From positions 1 to 64,000 of the forward strand of contig NZ_LMLW01000012.1 in assembly GCF_001422045.1 (NCBI RefSeq): a stretch of DNA of 64,000 nucleotides. Reading direction: 5' to 3'. The DNA comes from Sphingomonas sp. Leaf242 (lineage in GTDB: Bacteria; Pseudomonadota; Alphaproteobacteria; Sphingomonadales; Sphingomonadaceae). The position numbers and the translations under genes are program-made. Shown in pieces: positions 1 to 9,548 of the stretch. Positions within the stretch are counted from its first letter, which is position 1. Every line of letters starts with the position of its first letter. Under the pieces are notes generated by a model. That model made no database searches. It was not told the origin of the DNA and saw only the letters and a program-made list of their open reading frames with translations.

Positions 1-328
1 CGACCGCTTCAGAAGCCGGTGAGGCACTCCGCTGCGGTGACACCCCTCTAGGCCCACCTCCCCACCCCGTCAAACACTATTTTACAGTTTTTGGTCGGCT
101 TTCCATTTTTCGGCTCGCGTGCCGCTCTACGGGCTCTCGTTGCTGCCCACCCCCGTGACGCTGCTCGCTGTAAGTCATTATGCGAACGTCGGTCTGGCCC
201 ACATCACCTCGAGATTTCGAATTCGCGGGTCTCGTCCGATGCGACGCAGGATTGCTGGCGGCCATCATGTCCCAAAGCTCAGAGCCGTATTGGTGAAGGT
301 ACACCTGACGTGATCGCGATTAACGACG
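1..328. other. Left edge, no supported gene
   Basis: I see no convincing gene here. A plus-strand reading frame open at the window edge ends in TAG at 49-51 and could be the last 16 codons of a gene lying to the left, but it is too short to judge. The rest has short overlapping frames on both strands without typical codon bias, and no tRNA-like cloverleaf was found. Confidence 0.4.
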
Positions 329-643
329 CTATGCCGGATGGTCCCGAATGAGCGCATCGAACGCTTCGATCGATAGCGGTCGGTGGAACTTGCAGCCGGC
401 GGTAAAATCGTCCGCCCACATGACTTCGGCGACTATCTGCCCGATCTGCGGCAGGTTGAGCCAGATGCTCGTCCCGCGCCTGAGCGCCGAATAGGTCTGG
501 AGCCGCGCGCCGTTGATCGAGATGTCGACGACCCTGCACAAGGTGCGGCGCGTCTTGCCGATGCTAACGTCCAACGCGACAGGGGCACGGGGCGAACCGC
601 GGCGGCTGGTGCGCTCTGCAGGTTCGAAATCGGCGGCGAACAT
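329..643 (-). CDS. PilZ domain protein
   Basis: This 104-residue protein is essentially a single PilZ domain, the small beta-barrel that binds cyclic di-GMP and passes the signal to motility, adhesion or polysaccharide machinery. The two ligand motifs are visible: RxxxR at about residues 15-19 (RGSPR) and DxSxxG (DISING) about 20 residues later. The frame extends upstream to 682, but I chose the internal ATG at 643 because GAGGAC lies just upstream of it. The gene stands alone before the rpmE terminator. The partner it controls cannot be told from the sequence. Confidence 0.8.
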   Translation of the reverse strand: MFAADFEPAERTSRRGSPRAPVALDVSIGKTRRTLCRVVDISINGARLQTYSALRRGTSIWLNLPQIGQIVAEVMWADDFTAGCKFHRPLSIEAFDALIRDHPA

Positions 644-725
644 GGCGTCCTCGTCCTTGCGAGTCCTAAGTCTGGCTTGCAATTACAAGCCTAGCCGCCG
701 GTGCCTAACGTGATCTTAATAAATG

Positions 726-761
726 CCCCCGGAACGAATGAGTATCGATCCGTTCCGGGGG
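726..761 (-). terminator. rpmE intrinsic terminator
   Basis: An 11-bp perfect stem (CCCCCGGAACG with CGTTCCGGGGG) has a 14-nt loop and is followed on the minus strand by an AT-rich run (ATTTATTAA). It lies directly after the rpmE stop codon. Confidence 0.75.
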
Positions 762-768
762 GTTACGT

Positions 769-999
769 TTACTTGCGGAGCGTGAGACCGCCACCGAAAC
801 GCTTGTTGAAGCGCGCGACCTGGCCACCGGTGTCGAGCATCGTGCCGCGGCCGCCGGTCCATGCCGGATGCGCGAGCGGATCGATCTCGAGCGTCATCAC
901 ATCGCCTTCCTTACCCCAGGTGGTGCGAGTCTGGTACTTGCTGCCATCGGTCATCTGGACGGTGATCATGTGATAATCGGGGTGCGTGTCGGCCTTCAT
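769..999 (-). CDS. rpmE: 50S ribosomal protein L31
   Basis: This 76-residue protein is ribosomal protein L31, a component of the large subunit near the inter-subunit bridge. It begins [10 protein letters not shown], as is typical. It has no cysteines, so it is the zinc-independent form. The open frame runs further upstream, but the ATG at 999 has GGAGAA seven bases before it and fits the family length. A small hairpin (ggctggt/accagcc) sits just upstream of the ribosome binding site at about 1017-1034. The gene appears to be its own transcription unit, with a terminator on each side. Confidence 0.95.
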   Translation of the reverse strand: MKADTHPDYHMITVQMTDGSKYQTRTTWGKEGDVMTLEIDPLAHPAWTGGRGTMLDTGGQVARFNKRFGGGLTLRK

Positions 1000-1033
1000 G
1001 GGAATTCTCCGTAAGTGGCTGGTTCCGACCAGC

Positions 1034-1068
1034 CTGAAAAGGAAGGCGCGCCCGTACACGGACGCGCC
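1034..1068 (-). terminator. Terminator after fabZ
   Basis: A GC-rich stem at 1045-1068 (GGCGCGTCCGT pairing with ACGGGCGCGCC with one mismatch) is followed on the minus strand by TTCCTTTT. It lies between the fabZ stop and rpmE and probably ends the envelope/translation operon. Confidence 0.65.
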
Positions 1069-1103
1069 CGATTTTACAAGATCGCGCGGCTGGAGCCTTG
1101 TCG

Positions 1104-1586
1104 TCAGGCTTTCGGCGGGTCGGCGATCATCGCCGTGAAGTTCGCCTCGGCCACTAGCTGTCCGTCGACCGACGCGCGGCCGGCGAACTTGCACACAGAG
1201 CTGCGCTTCTGGACGAACGTCACGTCGAGTTTCAGCAACACGCCGGGCTCGACCGGCTTGCGGAACTTCGCACCGTCGATCGCCATGAAATAGACGAGCT
1301 TGCCCGATCCGGCGAGCCCCAGCGACTCGACCGCGAGGATCCCCGCCGCCTGCGCCATCGCCTCGACGATCAGCACGCCCGGCATGATCGGGCGCCCAGG
1401 GAAATGCCCCTGGAAGAACTGCTCGTTCATCGACACCGCTTTGATCGCGGTGATCGACGTGTCGAGGATCAGATCCTCGACACGATCGACCAGCAGCAAC
1501 GGATAGCGATGCGGCAACGCCGCCATCACCCGCCCGATATCGAGCGGGCCCATGCCGGTCTTCACGGCGTCAACCGAGTCGGTCAT
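1104..1586 (-). CDS. fabZ: 3-hydroxyacyl-ACP dehydratase FabZ
   Basis: FabZ dehydrates (3R)-hydroxyacyl-ACP to trans-2-enoyl-ACP in cytoplasmic fatty-acid elongation. The 160-residue product has the hot-dog fold signature, including [11 protein letters not shown] near residue 26 and [19 protein letters not shown] near residue 60. That second motif holds the catalytic His, and the catalytic Glu follows in the same helix (VEAMAQ). The frame is open to 1694, but the ATG at 1586 restores normal family length and lies 11 bases after the ompH stop. It is the last gene of the bamA-ompH-fabZ run, a common lipid and envelope linkage in proteobacteria. Confidence 0.93.
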   Translation of the reverse strand: MTDSVDAVKTGMGPLDIGRVMAALPHRYPLLLVDRVEDLILDTSITAIKAVSMNEQFFQGHFPGRPIMPGVLIVEAMAQAAGILAVESLGLAGSGKLVYFMAIDGAKFRKPVEPGVLLKLDVTFVQKRSSVCKFAGRASVDGQLVAEANFTAMIADPPKA

Positions 1587-1597
1587 CCTCGGCTCGC

Positions 1598-2260
1598 TCA
1601 ACGGCCCTGCGGCGTGGTGCGCTTGCCGGTCGCGGCTGCAGGTGCCGACGCCGGTGCTGCGCCCTGCTGCTGGCCGTTCTGGCTTGGCTGCCAATTGGCG
1701 GGGACAGCGGTACTTACGGTCGGCACCAGGCGGTCGAGTTCGGTGGTGATCGCCGACGTAATATCGGCAGTCGGCTGTGCGAACAGAGCGGCCTCAGGAC
1801 GCAGCAAAAGGCTGACGTTCTTTGCGCGAACCGCCGCCGTGACGGCATCGCTGAGCTTCGCCTGGATCTGTTCGATCGCGTATTGCTGCGCGCGCTGGGC
1901 GGGCTGCGTCAGGCGGGCGAGTTCCTGATTGGCGGCGTTTTCGCGCGTCTGGATCGCCTGAGCCTGCGGACGCAGCGATGCCTCCGAAGCGCCGGGCGCA
2001 CGCTGCGCGGCCTGGAACGCGGTCACGAGCGGCTGAAGCTCACGCGCGACAGCCTGGCGGCGGGTCTCGGCCTGGTCGAGCTGCGCCTTATAGGTCGTCT
2101 CGATCTGGGCGCGCGCGGCATTCCAGGCCTTCGAGTTGGCGATCGCACCCTGTGCGTCGGCGACGGCGATACCCGAAACCTGCGCATCGGCAGCGGTTGC
2201 GGTCATGGCGGCCGGCGCGACGAGCGCGGCAGCGAGGAGAAGCGTCTTGAACGTCGTCAT
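1598..2260 (-). CDS. OmpH/Skp family periplasmic chaperone
   Basis: This 220-residue exported protein belongs to the Skp/OmpH family, trimeric periplasmic chaperones that hold unfolded outer-membrane proteins on their way to the BAM complex. It has an N-terminal Sec signal (cut after about residue 26, ATAADA), then a long charged, Gln/Ala-rich helical segment matching the Skp tentacles. A proline/alanine-rich C-terminal tail of about 40 residues is longer than in enterobacterial Skp. Its ATG overlaps the bamA stop by one base (TAATG), so the chaperone and the insertase it feeds are probably translationally coupled. Confidence 0.85.
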   Translation of the reverse strand: MTTFKTLLLAAALVAPAAMTATAADAQVSGIAVADAQGAIANSKAWNAARAQIETTYKAQLDQAETRRQAVARELQPLVTAFQAAQRAPGASEASLRPQAQAIQTRENAANQELARLTQPAQRAQQYAIEQIQAKLSDAVTAAVRAKNVSLLLRPEAALFAQPTADITSAITTELDRLVPTVSTAVPANWQPSQNGQQQGAAPASAPAAATGKRTTPQGR

Positions 2261-5064
2261 TAGAACTGTGTCCCTACGTTGAAAGTGATGAGCTTGGGGT
2301 CGTCGCCCTTCTGCTTGAGCAGAGCACGAGCGAGATCGATACGAAGCGGACCGAATGGCGAGTTCCAGTTCACGCCGATGCCGATCGACAGACGCGGCTT
2401 GGCAGAATTGCCGAGGAACTGCTCCGAATACGGACCATAGGTCGACGAATACTGGCTGTTGACGCTGGTCCCGGTGCAGGCCCCGCCGAGCGTCGACGAA
2501 TAGCCGACGGCGCAGGTCGTGACGGCATTCGGGTTCGTCGTGTCGGTCGACGGCACGACATACTGCAGCTTGCCGTCGGCGGTCTTGATCGGAGTCTGCA
2601 ACGGCAGGATCGTGACGTTGCCGTTGGCATCGACCGTCCTGGGGTACGAGTTGGGGTCGACGGTCAGGTTGGGCTTCGTGATGCTGAACAGCGAGCCCGC
2701 CTGGACGTAGATCGAAGGACGCAGGCCCAGTTCGCGCGCACCCGAACCGAGCGGGATCTCCATCTCGATGCGGCCAAGATAATAGGCGTTACCGCCGAGC
2801 GCATCGTCGATGTACTGGTTGCGATCGGTCACCAGGATCTGCTTACCCGTCGCCGAGTCCGTCGTGTACGGAATGCGCAACACGCGTGGGCCTACGCCGC
2901 GAATGTCGAACCCGCGGAACTGCGGCTCGCCGAGATAGAAGCGGTCGGTGATGCGGACACCGTCGATGCCGGACCTTTTGCTGCCTTCGAGCGACTTGAT
3001 ATAGCCACCCTCGCCGATCGCCGACAGGATGAAGCCGCTACCCGCGTTCCAGTACTTGGCGCCCTCAGCGCGCGTACGGATGTATTTCACGTCGCCGCCG
3101 AGACCCGCAAAATCCTGGCTGAACGAGAAGCGCGAGCCTGCCGTCGGGCGCAACCGGCTGTTGAGCGTGTCGCGGATCAGCGAATAGCCGACCGACGAGG
3201 TCCAGCGGTTGCCGATCGCTTCGCAGAGATAACGGCCGGCCTTGAGGATGTCGCACTGCCCATCGGTGAAGTAGGTCGACTCGTTCAGTCCGACCTTGTC
3301 GTAGGACAGACCGTAGCGCGCCGACAGCGACCAGAATTCGGTCAGCGGCACACCGGCACGAAGCTGGAAGCCGGTCGAGACCTGCGAATAGGTGGTCTGA
3401 CGATCGTTGCCGATATAATTGAACGAGTTGTAGTCGCGGCGGAAGATGTCGCCGCCGACCGCGATGTTCTTGTCGAACAGATACGGCTCGGTGAAGCCCA
3501 GCTCGATCGACTTCGAATAGCTCGAATAGTTCACGCCGGCGCGCAGTTCCTGGCCCTTGCCGCGGAAGTTGCGCTGCGTGATGTTCGCCTGGATGATGAA
3601 GCGTTCGAGGCTCGAATAGCCCGCCGACAGCTGGAGTTCGCCGGTCGACTTTTCTTCGAGGTTGGTCTCCAAGATCACGCGGTCGGGCGCCGAACCCGGC
3701 AGCTGCTTGATCTCCATCTTGTCCTGGAAATACCCCAGCGAGTTGATGCGATCCTGCGAACGCTTCACCTGGAAGCTGTTGAACGCATCGCCCTCGGCCA
3801 GACGGATCTCGCGACGCACGACCTTGTCCTGCGTCTGCGTGTTGCCGTTGATGTCGATACGCTCGACATAGGTGCGCTTGGCTTCGGCGATGTTGAAATT
3901 AATCCCCATCGTCAGCGTGTCGGCGTCCTTGGCGAACTCCGGGTTCACCTCGGTGAACGCATAGCCGAACAGGCCCGCGGTCTGGCTGAGATTGTCGACC
4001 GAATCCTCGACAAGCTTGGCGTTGTACCAATCGCCCTTCTTCAGCGGCAGCGACGCCGCGAGCTTCTTGTTGTCGAAGTCGCGAATCTGGCTGTCGACGG
4101 TGACGTCGCCGAACTTGTAGCGCTTGCCCTCCTCCACCACGTACGTGATGATGAAGTCCTTCTTGTCCGGCGTCAGCTCGGCCACGGCCGAGGTCACGCG
4201 GAAATCGGCATAGCCCTGCGTCAGGTAGAACTGGCGGAGCTTCTGCTGATCGTACGAAAGGCGATCCTGATCATAGCTGGTCGCCGACGACAGCAGGCGG
4301 AAGAAGCGCGACTGCTTGGTCGCCATCTGGCCACGGATCTGGTCGTCGGAGAACACCTCGTTGCCGAGGATGTTGATCTGGCGGACCTTCGACTTCGGCC
4401 CTTCGCTGACCTCGAACACGACGTCGACGCGGTTCTGGTCGAGATTGACCATCTTCGGATCGATCACCGCGGCGAAGCGGCCCTGGCGACGATACAGCTC
4501 GATGATCCGCGCGATATCCTGGCGGACCGCGGTGCGCGTGAAGATCTGGCGCGGCGCGAGCTTGATCTCCTTGGTGATCTTGTCGGTCTTGAGCGCCTTG
4601 TTGCCCTCGATGATCACGCGGTTGATGATCGGGTTCTCGCGCACGCGGAGAACGATGTTGCCGTCCTCGACGCCGGCGATCGAGTAATCCGCGAACAGGT
4701 CGCTGGCCTGGAGGTCCTTCAGCGCCTGGTCGAGCGTTTCCGCGGTGTACGGGATGCCGACGCGCAGCTTCGTGTAGGACAGCACCGTCTCGGGCTCGAT
4801 GCGCTGAGATCCCTCGACGCGCAAAGTCTTTATCGTTTGCGCGGATACCGGCGCGGCTACGGGCGTTACACCAACAGCACCCTTTGCGGGGGCGGCCGTG
4901 GTCGGCGCCTGACGACCCGACGCGGGGCTCGACGAAGGCGTTGCCGCCGGAGTCGCGGATCCAGCCGGCACGGTCTGTGCCAGCGCGGGAACGCCCGACA
5001 GGATCGTACCTGCGAGCAGCAGGGCGCCCTTACGCGCGAAATCGTAACCGTTGATCGCTGTCAC
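2260..5064 (-). CDS. bamA: Outer membrane protein assembly factor BamA
   Basis: BamA is the Omp85 insertase that folds beta-barrels into the outer membrane. The product is about 934 residues: a signal peptide ending PALAQ near residue 30, a Pro/Ala/Thr-rich linker of about 45 residues, five POTRA repeats to about residue 500, then the barrel. The lid-loop motif appears as FRGFDIRG, and the chain ends in Phe (VGTQF), as expected of a beta-signal. I chose the GTG at 5064, with AAGG upstream, over a longer frame to 5232 that intrudes into rseP. Two Cys pairs fall in predicted extracellular loops. The low-complexity linker before POTRA1 makes it longer than E. coli BamA. Confidence 0.95.
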   Translation of the reverse strand: MTAINGYDFARKGALLLAGTILSGVPALAQTVPAGSATPAATPSSSPASGRQAPTTAAPAKGAVGVTPVAAPVSAQTIKTLRVEGSQRIEPETVLSYTKLRVGIPYTAETLDQALKDLQASDLFADYSIAGVEDGNIVLRVRENPIINRVIIEGNKALKTDKITKEIKLAPRQIFTRTAVRQDIARIIELYRRQGRFAAVIDPKMVNLDQNRVDVVFEVSEGPKSKVRQINILGNEVFSDDQIRGQMATKQSRFFRLLSSATSYDQDRLSYDQQKLRQFYLTQGYADFRVTSAVAELTPDKKDFIITYVVEEGKRYKFGDVTVDSQIRDFDNKKLAASLPLKKGDWYNAKLVEDSVDNLSQTAGLFGYAFTEVNPEFAKDADTLTMGINFNIAEAKRTYVERIDINGNTQTQDKVVRREIRLAEGDAFNSFQVKRSQDRINSLGYFQDKMEIKQLPGSAPDRVILETNLEEKSTGELQLSAGYSSLERFIIQANITQRNFRGKGQELRAGVNYSSYSKSIELGFTEPYLFDKNIAVGGDIFRRDYNSFNYIGNDRQTTYSQVSTGFQLRAGVPLTEFWSLSARYGLSYDKVGLNESTYFTDGQCDILKAGRYLCEAIGNRWTSSVGYSLIRDTLNSRLRPTAGSRFSFSQDFAGLGGDVKYIRTRAEGAKYWNAGSGFILSAIGEGGYIKSLEGSKRSGIDGVRITDRFYLGEPQFRGFDIRGVGPRVLRIPYTTDSATGKQILVTDRNQYIDDALGGNAYYLGRIEMEIPLGSGARELGLRPSIYVQAGSLFSITKPNLTVDPNSYPRTVDANGNVTILPLQTPIKTADGKLQYVVPSTDTTNPNAVTTCAVGYSSTLGGACTGTSVNSQYSSTYGPYSEQFLGNSAKPRLSIGIGVNWNSPFGPLRIDLARALLKQKGDDPKLITFNVGTQF

Positions 5065-5120
5065 CAAACCCACCTTCAAAACGTGCACATACAAGGCGCG
5101 CCCGCCCTGCCCTATCGTGA

Positions 5121-6254
5121 TCAGCCGATCAAGCCGGCCAGATTCTTCCAAAGCCCGAAATTGCCGAGATCGTTGAAGGTCACCAGCAGCATCAGCGCGA
5201 GAATTGCTGCGAGCCCGCCGCGAAATGCCCATTCCTGCACCTGCGGCTCGACCGGACGCCTGCGCACCGCTTCGATCGCGTAGAAGAACAGGTGCCCGCC
5301 ATCGAGCATCGGCACTGGCAGCAGATTGATGAACCCCAGATTGATCGAAACGAGGGCGATCAGGAACACATAGGCGTCAAGCCCGAGCGACATCTGCTCG
5401 CCCGAGACCTTGGCGATGCTGAGCGGTCCGCCGAGTTCCTTGACCGACCGACGCCCGGTGACGACCTGCCCCAGCGTCTCGACCATCATCGAGACGATCT
5501 CGCCGGTGCGCTTCACCGCGACGACGGGCGCCTCGATCAGGCTGACAGGAACGATGACGGGCTTGCTGCCGGCGATGCCGAGGCGGCCGATGCGGTATTC
5601 GTTGCCGAAGCGATCGCGCTGGAGTTCGGTACCGATCACGATGTCGCGCGATACCGTCTGCCCGTCGCGCTCCGCGTCGATCTGCGTGCGTTCGCCAGCG
5701 CGGATACGCGCATAGCGGGCGAGATCGTCGAACGTCTCGACCGAGCGGCCGCCGATCGCGGTGATCCGGTCGCCGGGCTGCAATCCGGCGGTCGCCGCGG
5801 CGCTGCCGGGTACCGTGCCCCCGACGATCGGTGGCATGCGAACATCGCCGTATGCGAACGCGAAACCGGCGAGAATCAGGATCGCGACGACGAAGTTCAC
5901 GACGGGTCCGGCGGCAACGACGATCGCACGCTGCCACACCGGCTTCGACTGGAAGGTGCGCTGACGCTCCTCGGCGGGTAGCAAAAGCCACTCGGCCGAG
6001 GGCTGGCTCGCCGGGTTCATGTCGCCGGCAAACTTCACATAGCCGCCGAGCGGCAACCATCCGAACTTCCACCGGGTGCCGCGGCTGTCGGTGAAGCCCG
6101 CGATCTCGCGGCCGAAACCGATCGCGAAGGCATCCGCCTTGATCCCGAAAAAGCGCCCGGCGAGGTAATGTCCCATCTCGTGCACGAACACGAGCGGTCC
6201 GATCACCAGCACGAACGACAGGATCGTCAGAAGGATACCGGGTGTTTCGATCAA
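5121..6254 (-). CDS. rseP: RIP metalloprotease RseP
   Basis: This site-2 intramembrane zinc protease cleaves anti-sigma factors and remnant signal peptides in the inner membrane. The 377-residue protein has the active-site HEMGH (HExxH) in the first transmembrane segment near residue 25, one PDZ domain in the middle (about residues 110-200), and the second-half LDGGHL motif supplying the third metal ligand. I chose the TTG at 6254, which overlaps the dxr stop as TTGA and has GAGG about nine bases upstream. Family length supports this over the longer open frame. Confidence 0.93.
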   Translation of the reverse strand: MIETPGILLTILSFVLVIGPLVFVHEMGHYLAGRFFGIKADAFAIGFGREIAGFTDSRGTRWKFGWLPLGGYVKFAGDMNPASQPSAEWLLLPAEERQRTFQSKPVWQRAIVVAAGPVVNFVVAILILAGFAFAYGDVRMPPIVGGTVPGSAAATAGLQPGDRITAIGGRSVETFDDLARYARIRAGERTQIDAERDGQTVSRDIVIGTELQRDRFGNEYRIGRLGIAGSKPVIVPVSLIEAPVVAVKRTGEIVSMMVETLGQVVTGRRSVKELGGPLSIAKVSGEQMSLGLDAYVFLIALVSINLGFINLLPVPMLDGGHLFFYAIEAVRRRPVEPQVQEWAFRGGLAAILALMLLVTFNDLGNFGLWKNLAGLIG

Positions 6255-7408
6255 ACCGCGCAATCCTCTACACGCTCGCCCGCCAAAACCCGCGCCTCGG
6301 CATCGATCGCCAGAACGGCGTCGACACTGTCCGGTGCGGCCGGATCGTAGCACGATAGCGTATGGTCGACGATTGCGGCAATTTCGAGGAAGCCGATGCG
6401 GCGCTTGAGGAAGGCCTCGACCGCTACTTCGTTGGCAGCGTTGAGAATTGCCGGCCGCGCGCCACCTGCGTCGAGCGCCTCGCGGGCGAGGCGCAATGCC
6501 GGGAAGCGGACTTGGTCGGGTGCCTCAAAGTCGAGTCGACCGATCGCGACCAGGTCGAGCGGGGCCATCGGCGTCGCCATCCGGTCCGGCCAGGCAAGCG
6601 TGTGCGCGATTGGCGTGCGCATGTCGGGGGGACCGAGCTGCGCCAGCACCGAGCCGTCGACGTAATCGACCAGGCTGTGGACCACCGACTGCGGATGGAT
6701 GACGATCTCGATCCGGTCGTGCGGAATCGGGAACAGCCGCGCGGCCTCGATCAGTTCGAGACCCTTGTTCATGCAGGTCGCCGAATCGACCGAAATCTTC
6801 GCGCCCATCGACCAGTTGGGATGCTTGACCGCCTGTTCGAGCGTGACGCCGCGCATCTGCTCGGTGGTCCAGTCGCGGAACGGTCCGCCGCTGCACGTCA
6901 GGATGATCCGCCGGACGCGCTCGGGTCGAGTCGCGTCGAAGCACTGGAAGATCGCGTTGTGCTCGGAGTCTGCGGGCAGCAATGTCGCGCCGGTCCGTTT
7001 GGCTGCGGCGAGGATGACATCGCCGGCGGAGACCAGCGGCTCCTTGTTGGCGATCACCACGGTCCCGCCCTGCTCGATCGCCGCCATCACCGGCTTGAGC
7101 CCCGCACACCCAACGATCGCGCCCATCGTCCAGTCCGCACCCGATGACGCCGCCTCGGCAATCGCTTCGGCACCGCCACCTGCGCGAATCCCCGAGCCGG
7201 CCAGTGCTTCGCGGAGTTCGGGAAGACAGCGCTCGTCTGCCACGACCGCGAACTCAGCCTTGGTCCGGATTGCCGCGGCGGCGAGCTTGGCCACGTCGCA
7301 ATTGGCGGTCAGCGCAACGACGCGGAAGCGGTCGGGCTCACGCTCGATCAGGTCGAGCGTCGAGGTGCCGACCGAGCCGGTCGCGCCTAAAATGGTAATG
7401 CTCTTCAT
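6251..7408 (-). CDS. dxr: 1-deoxy-D-xylulose-5-phosphate reductoisomerase
   Basis: Dxr converts DXP to 2-C-methyl-D-erythritol 4-phosphate with NADPH, the committed step of the MEP isoprenoid pathway. The 385-residue product starts with the NADPH-binding loop GATGSVG. It carries the metal and substrate motif around DSEHNAIFQ (about residue 145) and the conserved C-terminal helical domain. It overlaps cdsA at its start (ATGA) and rseP at its end (TTGA). Its product feeds the undecaprenyl chain made by UppS, encoded two genes upstream. Confidence 0.95.
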   Translation of the reverse strand: MKSITILGATGSVGTSTLDLIEREPDRFRVVALTANCDVAKLAAAAIRTKAEFAVVADERCLPELREALAGSGIRAGGGAEAIAEAASSGADWTMGAIVGCAGLKPVMAAIEQGGTVVIANKEPLVSAGDVILAAAKRTGATLLPADSEHNAIFQCFDATRPERVRRIILTCSGGPFRDWTTEQMRGVTLEQAVKHPNWSMGAKISVDSATCMNKGLELIEAARLFPIPHDRIEIVIHPQSVVHSLVDYVDGSVLAQLGPPDMRTPIAHTLAWPDRMATPMAPLDLVAIGRLDFEAPDQVRFPALRLAREALDAGGARPAILNAANEVAVEAFLKRRIGFLEIAAIVDHTLSCYDPAAPDSVDAVLAIDAEARVLAGERVEDCAV

Positions 7409-8229
7409 GCGTAGAAATGCGGCAACAGGACGAGGAATGCCGCGACCGGCGCGACCGGGACCAGGCCATCGAGGCGATCCATCACGCCGCCATGCCCTGG
7501 CAGGATGTTGCCGCTGTCCTTCACGCCTGCCACTCTCTTCAACCAGCTCTCATAAAGATCGCCCATCTGCGCGAGTACCGCGAGCACCGGCGTTGCCAGC
7601 GTCATCCGCATCGGCAGGCCGTATTGCATGTGCAGCACCGCCGCGACCGCGCTCGCCAGCACAACGCCACCGATCAGGCCCGACCACGTCTTGTTCGGGC
7701 TGATCACCGGCGCGAGCTTGGGCCCGCCCAGCGTCCGCCCGGTAAAGAACGCACCGATATCGCACGCCCACACCAGAGACAGCGCCCACAACGTGAAGAG
7801 GATGCCCTCGTCCTGCCGCCGGATGATCATCAGCGCGAGCACGGGGAGCCCGCAATAGAGGATGCCCAGCGCGAGCGGCGGTTTGCGTGTCGTGATGACG
7901 ACGAAGAACGCCGCCCCCACAAGCAGCCCCAGCGTGAAGAAATCGTGTATCACCAGGATGAGCGACGCCGGCGCCATCAGTGCGAGCGGCACCGACAGCG
8001 CGAACTGCGTCATCCGCTTGGTCTTGGCATCGGCGCCTTGCAGCATCGACCATTCCGCCATCATGAACAGCGCCGCGACCACGCCGAGCACCCAGAACGC
8101 GATCCCGCCGAGCGTCAGCGCAAGGCTCGCCACCGCGATCATGCCGACGCTGGCGATCATCCGGAGCTGGAGATTGGACGGCGTACGCAACGCCTGATCG
8201 GGCGCCTTTTCAGGGTCGGTAAGGTTCAC
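7405..8229 (-). CDS. cdsA: Phosphatidate cytidylyltransferase
   Basis: CdsA makes CDP-diacylglycerol from phosphatidic acid and CTP at the inner membrane, the precursor for all phospholipids. The 274-residue protein has about seven or eight hydrophobic segments and the C-terminal family signature SWLKRxxxxKDS followed by GHGGVMDRLDG. The GTG start at 8229 overlaps the uppS stop as GTGA, with GGTGG upstream. The longer open frame up to 8349 is antisense-like and unlikely. PssA and Psd, encoded about 5 kb away, use its product. Confidence 0.93.
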   Translation of the reverse strand: MNLTDPEKAPDQALRTPSNLQLRMIASVGMIAVASLALTLGGIAFWVLGVVAALFMMAEWSMLQGADAKTKRMTQFALSVPLALMAPASLILVIHDFFTLGLLVGAAFFVVITTRKPPLALGILYCGLPVLALMIIRRQDEGILFTLWALSLVWACDIGAFFTGRTLGGPKLAPVISPNKTWSGLIGGVVLASAVAAVLHMQYGLPMRMTLATPVLAVLAQMGDLYESWLKRVAGVKDSGNILPGHGGVMDRLDGLVPVAPVAAFLVLLPHFYA

Positions 8230-8993
8230 AGACCACCGTAGCGGCGCTGGCGCTGACCGAACGCGGCGACTGCGTCGGTGAGCGCGGCCGCGTCGAAATC
8301 GGGCCAGAGCGTGTCGACGAACAGGAGCTCCGCATACGCCGCCTGCCACAGCAGGAAGTTCGAAAGACGCTGCTCGCCCGAGGTGCGGATCATCAGATCC
8401 AGCGGCGGCAGGTCGTGCGTGTCGAGCTCAGCCTCGATCGTCGCCGCATCAATGTTCGCCGGATCCAGCGCGCCGTCACGCGCGCGCTCGGCAAGGCGAC
8501 GTGCCGCGCCCACCAGCTCGGCATGTGCGCCATAATTCAGCGCGATCGCCAAAATCGGACCGCTGTTCCCCGCGGTCCGCGCGATCGCATCGTCGACCAT
8601 CGCCACCAGATCGGGCGAAAAGCTGTGGTAATCGCCGATCACGCGAAGCCGGACGTTCTCGCGCGCGAGTTCGTCAAGATCGCTGCGGATGAAATGCCGG
8701 AGCAGCCCCATCAGGTCGCTGACCTCTTCGGCTGGGCGCCGCCAATTCTCCGACGAGAAAGCGTAGAGCGTCAGCGCCTCGATCCCCATCGCACGCGCCG
8801 CCCGCGCCACTTTCCGGACCGCCTCGACGCCGGCCTTGTGCCCGGCGAAGCGCGGCAGGAATCGCTTCTTCGCCCAGCGGCCATTGCCGTCCATGATGAT
8901 CGCGACATGACGCGGCACCGCGCCGCCCGCCGGAACCGCAGCAAGTGGCGCGGCCGAAGAGGCTCCCGCCTGTGCAGCGCCGAACGCCCTCAC
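8226..8993 (-). CDS. uppS: Undecaprenyl diphosphate synthase
   Basis: This cis-prenyltransferase elongates farnesyl diphosphate with isopentenyl units to C55-PP, the lipid carrier for peptidoglycan and polysaccharide. The 255-residue product has the catalytic [10 protein letters not shown] motif near residue 32, the SSENWRRP motif, and the C-terminal [21 protein letters not shown] region. The start is GTG at 8993, overlapping the frr stop as GTGA. The first 25 residues are an Ala/Gly-rich extension not needed for the fold. Confidence 0.95.
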   Translation of the reverse strand: MRAFGAAQAGASSAAPLAAVPAGGAVPRHVAIIMDGNGRWAKKRFLPRFAGHKAGVEAVRKVARAARAMGIEALTLYAFSSENWRRPAEEVSDLMGLLRHFIRSDLDELARENVRLRVIGDYHSFSPDLVAMVDDAIARTAGNSGPILAIALNYGAHAELVGAARRLAERARDGALDPANIDAATIEAELDTHDLPPLDLMIRTSGEQRLSNFLLWQAAYAELLFVDTLWPDFDAAALTDAVAAFGQRQRRYGGL

Positions 8994-9547
8994 TTGCCCA
9001 GGATTTCCTTTTCCTTGGCGGTCGCGGTCGCATCGAGCTCGGCGATGATGCTGTCGGTCAGCTTCTGCACTTCGGTCTCGTGACGCTTGCGCTCGTCCTC
9101 GCCGAACACGCCCTTCTTCTCGTCGACCTTGAGCGAATCCATGCCGTCGCGGCGGACGTTGCGGACCGCGATGCGCGCCTTCTCGGCGTACTGGCCGGCA
9201 AGCTTGGCGAGTTCCTTGCGGCGCTCCTCGGTCAGGTCGGGGATCGGCAGGCGCAGCGTCTGGCCGTCGACGATCGGGTTGAGCCCGAGGCCGGCCGAAC
9301 GGATCGCCTTGTCGGTCGGGCCGACGTTCGACTTGTCCCAGACCTGCACCGACAACATCCGCGGCTCGGGCGCCGAGACGGTCGCAACCTGGTTCAGCGG
9401 CATCGACGAGCCGTACACCGTCACCATCACCGGATCGAGCAACGCGGTCGACGCGCGACCCGTGCGCAGGCCGGCGAGATCGCTCTTCAGCGCTTCGACG
9501 GCACCCGCCATGCGGCGTTCGAGGTCGGTCTTGTCGTAGGCTGCCAT
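8990..9547 (-). CDS. frr: Ribosome recycling factor
   Basis: RRF splits post-termination ribosomes together with EF-G. The 185-residue product has normal length and the family pattern throughout: LRTGRAS near residue 28, [10 protein letters not shown], the PxxTEERR-like segment [13 protein letters not shown], and a C-terminal helix rich in Lys and Glu. The ATG at 9547 lies one base after the pyrH stop. The frame extends to 9811, but that stretch is the shadow of pyrH. It is coupled to uppS by a GTGA overlap. Confidence 0.96.
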   Translation of the reverse strand: MAAYDKTDLERRMAGAVEALKSDLAGLRTGRASTALLDPVMVTVYGSSMPLNQVATVSAPEPRMLSVQVWDKSNVGPTDKAIRSAGLGLNPIVDGQTLRLPIPDLTEERRKELAKLAGQYAEKARIAVRNVRRDGMDSLKVDEKKGVFGEDERKRHETEVQKLTDSIIAELDATATAKEKEILGK

Positions 9548-9548
9548 C

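Noticed and set aside
1-51. Possible C-terminal end of a gene left of the window
   Set aside because: Only 16 codons with no family match; it cannot be supported.
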